In this document: positions 1-4,276 of the stretch, in pieces
Numbering within the stretch: the first letter of the stretch is position 1
How the letters are laid out: each line of letters starts with the position of its first letter
DNA from: a virus
DNA: 23,382 bases
Reading direction: 5' to 3' (one strand)
Virus record (IMG/VR): IMGVR_UViG_3300035698_005031
Coordinates: 1 to 23,382 of that record
The notes under the pieces: model-generated
What the model saw: only the letters and a program-made list of their open reading frames with translations
The model's database searches: none
What the model was told of the DNA's origin: nothing
Made by a program: the position numbers and the translations under genes

Positions 1-2
1 GA

Positions 3-761
3 GCCTATAAGAGCAAAGACACGAGCGGCACTGTCGCCGTCGTGGGCGGCGGCGGATCCTCCACCGAGCCGGTGGAGCCAGACAGCACGACCCCGCGCAC
101 GCTCGACGCCGACGACCTGAACAAGATCCACGTTTACACCGCTGCGGCCACCGCGAGCTGGACGCTGACGCCATCCGCTGACTGCGAGAATGGCGACCGC
201 GTCACGATTCGCAACTCCAGCACGAACTACATGCTGACGCTCACGCCCGATAGCAGCGACTCGATCAACGGCTCTGCGGCGGCAATCACCATCGGGCCCG
301 GCGGTTGTGCCACGGTCGTCTACGACACCACTGGCGCGTTCTACACCCTCGACGATTCATACAGGACGAAGCGCATCACGATCGCAGTAGCGCTGGGAGA
401 CGTCACCGCGCTCAGCGGCAGCAGCAACTACCTCACCACGTCTCTGGTTCTGCCAGCAGGCGGTCAACTATTGCATGCCGAGATGGAGCTGCCGAACAGC
501 GGCAGCGCGCCCGCGCCGAACAGCGGGAACCTCTCCGCTTTCCTCACGTGGGGCAGCAGCATCAGCGGCTTCTCCCAGTGGGTCAACATCGATGGCTGGT
601 CTAACGGCGAGCGAGTCGAGGGCAGCGCGAGCAACCCCTCTGACAACCCTGCTGTCGGCGCGCGCACGCTGCAAATTTACTTCAACGGCTCTTCGGCGCT
701 CTCACAGATGGGCGGCATGAGTGAGGGCATCAATTTCAATATCATCTACCGCGAAGCGTAA
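3..761 (+). CDS. Tail-fibre/decoration-like structural protein, C-terminal part
   Basis: The reading frame is open from the window edge, so the 5' end is missing; a GTG at 42 is internal to a longer frame rather than a convincing start. The first half has a beta-rich domain typical of phage fibre and decoration proteins: a LDADDLNKIHVYTAAA segment, then GDRVTIRNSS, then IGPGGCATVVYD ending in an aromatic/Leu pair. The second half (from about residue 105) is Ser/Gly/Asn-rich with alternating hydrophobics and ends in NFNIIYREA, as expected of a trimeric surface protein. Lying last before lysis-like genes fits a distal tail gene. Fibre versus capsid decoration cannot be decided here. No enzymatic motif is seen. 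Confidence 0.6.
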   Translation, partial: AYKSKDTSGTVAVVGGGGSSTEPVEPDSTTPRTLDADDLNKIHVYTAAATASWTLTPSADCENGDRVTIRNSSTNYMLTLTPDSSDSINGSAAAITIGPGGCATVVYDTTGAFYTLDDSYRTKRITIAVALGDVTALSGSSNYLTTSLVLPAGGQLLHAEMELPNSGSAPAPNSGNLSAFLTWGSSISGFSQWVNIDGWSNGERVEGSASNPSDNPAVGARTLQIYFNGSSALSQMGGMSEGINFNIIYREA

Positions 762-780
762 GAACCGCAGGAACCGCAGC

Positions 781-1095
781 ATGGGCACAGACACCGAAAC
801 GCGCAAATCTCTCGATGTGGACAAACTGCCGACCACGGTGAAGCTGCTCGTGCTTGGGCTGCTCACAGGCGGCGCTTCATTCGGTGGCTCACGCTATCTC
901 GGGCCCGATGTCGAATCCTCGATGTTCCGCATCGAGCAGCAGAACGAACGCCTCATCAATTCAGTCGACGACCTGCGCGAGGATCTGAGAGAGCTGAGCG
1001 CGGACTTCGGATCGCTCAACAACCGCGTGACGCGGCTTGAGACCTACAACGAAATTCAGGGCGGCTACGGCCCGACAGAACGAAAGGATGAATAA
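781..1095 (+). CDS. Small membrane-anchored coiled-coil protein, candidate i-spanin
   Basis: The product is 104 residues. A short polar N-terminus is followed by one hydrophobic segment (about residues 19-36, TVKLLVLGLLTGGASFGG), then a heptad-rich stretch (about 48-92, FRIEQQNERL through NNRVTRLE) predicted as coiled coil, and a charged tail. The ATG at 781 is chosen because an AGGAA lies 8 bases upstream; the frame extends further upstream but that part is the antisense-like end of the previous gene. An N-terminal membrane anchor with a coiled coil, directly overlapping a lipoprotein gene, is the arrangement of inner-membrane spanins. The spanin role is inference; a holin-accessory or other membrane protein is possible. 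Confidence 0.6.
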   Translation: MGTDTETRKSLDVDKLPTTVKLLVLGLLTGGASFGGSRYLGPDVESSMFRIEQQNERLINSVDDLREDLRELSADFGSLNNRVTRLETYNEIQGGYGPTERKDE

Positions 1096-1409
1096 TGCGA
1101 ATACTCGCAATGCTTGCGCTGATCGCCTTCGCGATCGTGCCGCTGGCTGGCTGCCAATCTCTCTGCGCCACAGGCGATGCAGCGGTGGACCCGCCGCCCA
1201 AGCAGTACGTCGATGCCGACGCCAGCACCTTCAATGTCGTAGCTCCCGCGTATGTTCGAGACCTCGACGAGCGGCTCGCAGCGGGCGAGCTCTCTCAGAT
1301 GGACTACGACGTGCTCCGCTCGACGGCGACAACGTGGGCGCTGCGCGTCGAAAGCGAGGGCGGCACGCTTGACGCGGCAGCCCGAAACGAGGTGCTCAAT
1401 GAACCTTAA
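1095..1409 (+). CDS. Lipoprotein, candidate o-spanin
   Basis: The product is 104 residues. A signal peptide MRILAMLALIAFAIVPLAGC ends in a lipobox LAGC with the lipidated Cys at residue 20, so the mature part is about 85 residues. It includes a short PPPK stretch and a helical, charged C-terminus. The ATG overlaps the TAA of the preceding gene (TAATG), indicating translational coupling. Small lipoproteins coupled to an anchored coiled-coil gene are typical outer-membrane spanins, which span the periplasm with their partner and fuse the membranes at lysis. The mature part is longer and less Pro-rich than lambda Rz1, so the role remains inference. Its presence argues for a Gram-negative host. 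Confidence 0.6.
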   Translation: MRILAMLALIAFAIVPLAGCQSLCATGDAAVDPPPKQYVDADASTFNVVAPAYVRDLDERLAAGELSQMDYDVLRSTATTWALRVESEGGTLDAAARNEVLNEP

Positions 1410-1710
1410 CCTGACGTCGATCATCTCAGGCATCGCTACGGCGATTATCGAAAACCTGAGCTCAGCGATCGGCAACGACTTCAAAGCCGAAGCCGAAGCT
1501 TGGAGCGACAATGACCAGAAGGCTCTGACAAGCGCTGCGAATGCGGTAGCCCAATTGCGCATCCTGATTCTGGCTGGCGAGCCTGTCAGCAACGAAACGC
1601 GCTTGGCTTACCACGCGACGCTCGACAACCTCGAATCAATCGGCGGGGCGACGCTCCGCCACCAGTTTCTCTCGGCAGCCAGCGCCCATTTCTCCAGCGC
1701 TGCTGAATAG
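1399..1710 (+). CDS. Small helical protein of unknown function
   Basis: The product is 103 residues starting MNLNLTSIISGIATAI. The ATG at 1399 overlaps the end of the lipoprotein gene by 11 bases, which suggests coupling; the same frame is open further upstream but that part reads as an Arg-rich shadow of the lipoprotein gene. The N-terminus is a moderately hydrophobic amphipathic helix (residues 1-25), followed by an acidic/Ala-rich helical region (FKAEAEAWSDNDQKAL) and more helices to the end. No family is recognised. Position between spanin-like genes and a holin-like gene suggests a lysis-accessory or late protein. Confidence 0.55.
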   Translation: MNLNLTSIISGIATAIIENLSSAIGNDFKAEAEAWSDNDQKALTSAANAVAQLRILILAGEPVSNETRLAYHATLDNLESIGGATLRHQFLSAASAHFSSAAE

Positions 1711-1736
1711 CGTGTCCTGCATCTCTCCCATCATCT

Positions 1737-1757
1737 GGGCTGTCGCGAAGATAGCCC
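1737..1757 (+). other. Hairpin in the leader of the holin-like gene
   Basis: GGGCTGTC pairs with GATAGCCC (one G-U pair) across a GCGAA loop, an 8-bp stem just before the start of the following small gene. No T-run follows, so it is not a standard terminator. It could tune translation of the downstream gene; this is inference. Confidence 0.4.
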
Positions 1758-1773
1758 GTTGATGGAGAGTCAA

Positions 1774-1932
1774 ATGGAAGATCAACTGATGCTGCTGGCC
1801 GAGGGCGGCGCGCCATTCGCAATCGTCTGCGCCACGCTGCTGCTGCTGGCGCGAATGTTCAAAGACGACATCGGCGCGTGGATTCGCGGAGATCGCAGCA
1901 ACCCGAAAGATTCAGGCGACCAGAGCGCCTAA
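1774..1932 (+). CDS. Small single-TM protein, candidate holin or antiholin
   Basis: The product is only 52 residues, starting MEDQLMLLAEGG. One hydrophobic segment (about 13-29, FAIVCATLLLLARMF) is followed by a charged tail with several Asp, Lys and Arg residues. ATG 1774 is preferred because GGAGAG lies 4 bases upstream; the in-frame ATG at 1762 has no such site. One membrane helix with a charged C-terminus, at the end of a lysis-like run, is compatible with a class III-type holin or an antiholin, but short one-TM phage proteins have many roles. Function is inferred only from topology and position. Confidence 0.5.
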   Translation: MEDQLMLLAEGGAPFAIVCATLLLLARMFKDDIGAWIRGDRSNPKDSGDQSA

Positions 1933-1939
1933 ACGACTT

Positions 1940-2024
1940 GCACGCGGGTGTGGTTCAACGGGCGAAGTCAGACTTCGGTCTGCCCCTGCGAGCCGCGCTC
2001 ATCTGGGGGCGGAGGCCCGCGTGC
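1940..2024 (+). ncRNA. Candidate structured RNA element
   Basis: A perfect 9-bp closing stem joins GCACGCGGG (1940-1948) to CCCGCGTGC (2016-2024). Inside it are CAGAC-TTCG-GTCTG (1969-1982), a stable UUCG hairpin, and CCCC...GGGG enclosing GAGC-CGC-GCTC (about 1983-2009). The 5' part (GTGGTTCAACGG) resembles a tRNA D-arm, so this may be a decayed tRNA gene rather than a new RNA. No CCA end or T-arm is present. It directly precedes the tRNA-like units. Confidence 0.35.
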
Positions 2025-2041
2025 AGGGTTCTTTGCAGTGA

Positions 2042-2117
2042 CGTGGGGAGAGTGTTGGTCCTCGCTGCGGTCTCATAATCCGCGAGTACGTGGGTTCGAT
2101 TCCCACCCCCGCCACCA
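2042..2117 (+). tRNA. tRNA-Met (CAT), weak 5' half
   Basis: The 3' half is canonical. The anticodon loop CTCATAA (2072-2078) has T33 and anticodon CAT at 2074-2076; the stem is GCGG/CCGC with one T-T mismatch. The T-arm is GTGGG-TTCGATT-CCCAC (2090-2106), followed by CCCCGCC, discriminator A and encoded CCA (2115-2117). Total length is 76. The 5' half is irregular: the acceptor CGTGGGG pairs at 6 of 7 positions with a C-C mismatch at the end, the D-stem is only GAG/CTC and T8 is missing. CAT could be elongator Met or tRNA-Ile decoded after lysidine modification. It may be functional, but aminoacylation cannot be judged. Confidence 0.55.
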
Positions 2118-2134
2118 ATTCAGGACGGGTGGAT

Positions 2135-2199
2135 CAGGTGGTGGAGAGAGGTCTGATCAGGACTTATGTGTCGCTGGTTCGACTCCCTCCCCCTGCAAA
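2135..2199 (+). pseudogene. Degenerate tRNA-like unit
   Basis: A possible acceptor CAGGTGG (2135-2141) matches CCCCCTG (2189-2195) at 6 of 7 positions. A hairpin AGGTC/GACTT with a 7-base loop (2149-2165) sits where an anticodon arm would be, but position 33 is G rather than T. The T-loop TTCGACT (2178-2184) has a broken stem and there is no proper D-arm or CCA. It looks like a shortened or recombined tRNA gene. An overlapping alternative fold, GTCG-CTGGTT-CGAC (2170-2183), resembles a D-arm. Confidence 0.25.
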
Positions 2200-2209
2200 A
2201 TCTCCGCAT

Positions 2210-2259
2210 ACCCCTTTACACGGAGGATGTCGGGGGTTCGAGTCCCTCTTCGCCCACCA
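2210..2259 (+). pseudogene. 3' half of tRNA-Val (TAC)
   Basis: From the anticodon loop onward every element is in its expected place: loop TTTACAC (2215-2221) with anticodon TAC, variable loop ATGTC, T-arm GGGGG-TTCGAGT-CCCTC (2232-2248), acceptor strand TTCGCCC (2249-2255), A, and CCA (2257-2259). No matching 5' half (GGGCGAA acceptor plus D-arm) lies directly upstream. A GGGCGAA occurs at 1960-1966, too far for a normal gene. A 3' half of this kind is what a phage attachment site in a tRNA gene looks like, but no integrase is visible here. Confidence 0.4.
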
Positions 2260-2261
2260 CA

Positions 2262-2299
2262 CGCAAAGCCGCGAGCTATCAACGCTCGCGGCTTTTGCG
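2262..2299 (+). terminator. Rho-independent terminator after the tRNA-like cluster
   Basis: AAAGCCGCGAGC (2265-2276) pairs perfectly with GCTCGCGGCTTT (2284-2295) across TATCAAC, with a TTTT at the 3' side and flanking bases extending the stem. The A-run at the 5' side would also permit termination from the other strand. It closes the late/tRNA transcription unit. Confidence 0.75.
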
Positions 2300-2325
2300 A
2301 TGGGGGCGTGGTTTTGGGGACGTGC

Positions 2326-2355
2326 AAAAACCCCGGCGGGGACGCCGGGGTTTTG
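2326..2355 (+). terminator. Second, bidirectional terminator
   Basis: A perfect 12-bp stem AAAACCCCGGCG / CGCCGGGGTTTT encloses a GGGA loop (2327-2354). With A4 before and T4 after, it can act in both directions. It lies about 30 bases after the previous terminator, giving strong insulation between the late and early regions. From here to 2671 no gene is seen; the stretch holds a hairpin with an A-run after it (2520-2543) and the leader of the next gene. Confidence 0.75.
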
Positions 2356-2556
2356 TGCGTTGTGTGCGGGGGCATCACTCCCCGCGCAGCTACGCCATGC
2401 TGGAGACTTTGGGATATCCAGCGCGGCGATGGTGTGAGTATGCAGGGTGGCAGGACAGCCTATTGGCCGGGACGGCGGCGAGTGGGAGTCTCTCTTGTTT
2501 CAAATACAAGGATCAGCCCTTGGGCATTTTTGCCCAAAAAAACTTGCTGAAAGCTC

Positions 2557-2585
2557 TTGATTCCAATTACACAAGGGGTTAGCTT
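2557..2585 (+). promoter_or_regulatory. Possible sigma70-type promoter
   Basis: TTGATT (2557-2562) and TAGCTT (2580-2585) are separated by 17 bases, in an unusually AT-rich stretch downstream of two terminators and upstream of the first early gene. The -10 match is weak (3 of 6). A GCAC-GCAAT-GTGC inverted repeat lies just downstream (about 2595-2607) and could be an operator. Confidence 0.3.
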
Positions 2586-2621
2586 AATTGTATCGCACGC
2601 AATGTGCATTAGAAAAGCGCT

Positions 2622-2647
2622 GAACGGGCCAAACCTTAGCCCGGTTC
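2622..2647 (+). other. Leader hairpin before the HTH gene
   Basis: GAACGGGC pairs with GCCCGGTTC with one bulged base across CAAACCTTA, ending 24 bases before the next ATG. There is no T-run. It could be a regulatory leader structure or a protein-binding inverted repeat. Confidence 0.35.
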
Positions 2648-2671
2648 ATCGTCATAGACTTTGGAGACGAA

Positions 2672-2989
2672 ATGTCAAAAACGCCTTTCAAGCAGGCCGT
2701 GCAGGATCGTATTTGCATCCTGCGTGCCCAGCGGAATCACCTGAACAGACTTCCAGTTGAAGAGCGCGGTTTTACCAAGCCGATGCCACCAGACAACTTG
2801 AGCTGCGTGCAGGCGGGTTTTCTGGTTGGCCGTAGCAGCCAGCACCTTTGCGACATGATTCATCAGGGCCACCTGAAGGCCTTCACATGCGCCGCCCCCG
2901 GCGCGATCAAGCCAAAATATCAAGTGACGCTGCACGACCTCGCGACTTTCGTCGAGAGCAGTTCTACGTCGCACATCACACCGGTCTAG
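2672..2989 (+). CDS. Excisionase-like HTH DNA-binding protein
   Basis: The product is 105 residues. The ATG at 2672 has a GGAG 5 bases upstream. The N-terminal third is basic (MSKTPFKQAVQDRICILRAQ). The C-terminal part, LSCVQAGFLVGRSSQHLCDM followed by IHQGHLKAF, and then YQVTLHDLATFVES, reads as a winged helix-turn-helix of the MerR/excisionase type: a helix-turn-helix, a basic wing, then a helix carrying the 'DL..F' pattern. Such proteins act as recombination directionality factors or small regulators. Here it is the first gene after the terminators and the control region, so a regulatory role for the early module is likely. A true Xis role would need an integrase, which is not seen in the window. 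Confidence 0.6.
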   Translation: MSKTPFKQAVQDRICILRAQRNHLNRLPVEERGFTKPMPPDNLSCVQAGFLVGRSSQHLCDMIHQGHLKAFTCAAPGAIKPKYQVTLHDLATFVESSSTSHITPV

Positions 2990-3061
2990 TTTCGACCGAG
3001 CATTCTTTCATGCTTACGCGCTTTCGGCGCCGCATGGACGTGCATACATTATTCTATGCAA

Positions 3062-3092
3062 AGAAAAAGCCCCAGGCGTGTGCCCGGGGCCT
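3062..3092 (-). terminator. Rho-independent terminator facing the minus strand
   Basis: GCCCC-A-GGC-GTGT-GCC-C-GGGGC (3069-3090) forms an 8-bp stem with one mismatch. It is preceded on the + strand by AAAAA (3064-3068), which is a T-run at the 3' end when read on the minus strand. It begins directly after the TGA of the minus-strand mini-ORF at 3092. A TGCATA...TATGCA inverted repeat (3041-3060) sits next to it. Confidence 0.5.
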
Positions 3093-3295
3093 CAAATCAG
3101 ACGGGTGTGCCACGCCAAGCCTTGCACGGTTACGCGGAACACCCTACCAGATGACTGACCCGACTTTGGGACGGAGACAGCCACGGCTACGGCCATGCTG
3201 CTCGCGAGAGCAAATAGGGCTTTCTTCCCATCCCAGCCGGGTCGGCAGGGAGCATCAACGTGAATGAGCCTACAGATGAGCAGGACGGCAATCAT
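3092..3295 (-). CDS. Possible minus-strand small protein with hydrophobic segment
   Basis: A 67-residue frame starting MIAVLLICRLIH reads on the minus strand. It contains a Lys-Lys pair followed by a hydrophobic run (KKALFALASSMAVAVAVSV, about residues 25-43), which resembles a signal peptide or a membrane helix, and a basic tail. AGGAGG lies 3 bases before the ATG, and a terminator with a T-run starts at the stop codon. Its 5' end overlaps the start of the next + strand gene by 36 bases. It would be the only minus-strand gene in the window. No family is recognised, and the frame may be chance; the site and the terminator are what make it worth listing. Confidence 0.3.
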   Translation of the reverse strand: MIAVLLICRLIHVDAPCRPGWDGKKALFALASSMAVAVAVSVPKSGQSSGRVFRVTVQGLAWHTRLI

Positions 3296-4276
3296 AGCCC
3301 TCCTGAGCGCAAGGATCTGCACGACATCCTTGTCATCCCGCCGGAGCACGAAGCGCGGCTGGATGAAATCACCGATGGCCTGAAGCACCGGCACAGCCAC
3401 GTGCTTTGCGCGATGGAGCGCACGATCGTGCTGGCGCTCGAAATCGGCGAGTTCCTAAATGAAGTGATGGCACTGGTTCCGCGCGGCAACTTTGAGGCGT
3501 GGGTGGAAATCCACGCGCCCTTCGGGCTGCGGCAGGCCCAGCGCTACATGCAGGCACTGGACCAAGCGAAAGAGATGGGGATCGACCCAAAGAAGCCGCG
3601 TCAAGACGGGCGCATGCCCAACACTATCGCCGAGTTGCTGGGCGATAGCGAAAAGTCACAAACACGACATCCATGTCGTGAACGTGACGAAGTGCAAAAG
3701 GCGACATCCGCGACTCCTTTAGGTGATTCTCACGCCGACGAAGTCTCCGATCCTCGGCTCGCTGACGCTGCGCTGAGCAATCCGCGCAAGCCCTCCGCCA
3801 ATCCCCGCAAGACGGCGGACACGACGGAAGACGAGAATCCGCACAGCCGCGACACCGACCCCGGCGACCACGACCAATATGTTGACAGCGATTACTCGCC
3901 ACCGCCCAGTGCTCGCACTCCTGAGAGCGCCACGGTGAGCGATGCGGCACGCAAGACCGTTCGCAGCAATGCTGGGCGCGTGGTCGTGGAGAAGTGGCTG
4001 ATCGAGAGCCTTGGCGTGCTGGAGGATGATTTCCCAACGCTGTGGGAGCACGCGCAGAACGCCAACGACTTCCTTGAAGCGGCTGCATCGCTCACGAACG
4101 ATTCCACGCTCAACTATCGACTGGGGCGCGAGATGGCATCGGTGTGTGCTAGCAGTGCTGGGCTTACGCCGGAAGACTTTGACGATCAGTTGGTCGGTGT
4201 GATTGAGATTGCGGGCAAGTTGCGCAAGACGATCAAGCCATTCGTTGCCTTCGATTCCGAAAAAGGGGGCGAGTAA
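3260..4276 (+). CDS. DUF3102-like (ParB/KfrA-type) DNA-binding protein
   Basis: The product is 338 residues. The GTG at 3260 is chosen because AGGGAG lies 7 bases upstream. Residues about 58-100 contain ALEIGEFLNEVMALVPRGNF, then a FEAWVE stretch and GLRQAQRYMQA, the pattern of DUF3102-type proteins found in phages and plasmids, where a host-like HTH recognises DNA. The middle (about 130-240) is low-complexity, rich in Asp, Pro, Ser and Arg and probably disordered; the C-terminus (about 245-338) is a compact helical domain. It is followed with a TAATG overlap by the SNF2 helicase, so the two are co-translated. A nested palindrome lies inside the gene. Role as regulator or partition-type protein is inference. 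Confidence 0.55.
   Translation: MNEPTDEQDGNHSPPERKDLHDILVIPPEHEARLDEITDGLKHRHSHVLCAMERTIVLALEIGEFLNEVMALVPRGNFEAWVEIHAPFGLRQAQRYMQALDQAKEMGIDPKKPRQDGRMPNTIAELLGDSEKSQTRHPCRERDEVQKATSATPLGDSHADEVSDPRLADAALSNPRKPSANPRKTADTTEDENPHSRDTDPGDHDQYVDSDYSPPPSARTPESATVSDAARKTVRSNAGRVVVEKWLIESLGVLEDDFPTLWEHAQNANDFLEAAASLTNDSTLNYRLGREMASVCASSAGLTPEDFDDQLVGVIEIAGKLRKTIKPFVAFDSEKGGE
3655..3688. promoter_or_regulatory. 34-bp nested palindrome inside the DUF3102-like gene
   Basis: CACGACAT (3663-3670) and ATGTCGTG (3673-3680) form an 8-bp inverted repeat with a CC spacer. GTCAC (3655-3659) and GTGAC (3684-3688) are a second inverted repeat with the same centre. In all 26 of 34 positions are symmetric. This is typical of a dimer-binding operator or a parS-like site, possibly bound by the product of the gene that contains it. 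Confidence 0.4.

Noticed and set aside
2494-2510. CTTGT-TTCAAAT-ACAAG hairpin resembling a tRNA-Leu (CAA) anticodon arm
   Set aside because: No acceptor, D-arm or T-arm surround it, so it is probably chance.
2520-2543. TTGGGCA-TTTT-TGCCCAA hairpin as a terminator
   Set aside because: The A-run follows the stem on the + strand and no T-run is placed correctly for either strand.
1948-2550. A 200-residue + frame across the tRNA-like region
   Set aside because: It runs through structured RNA and two terminators and has no coding features.
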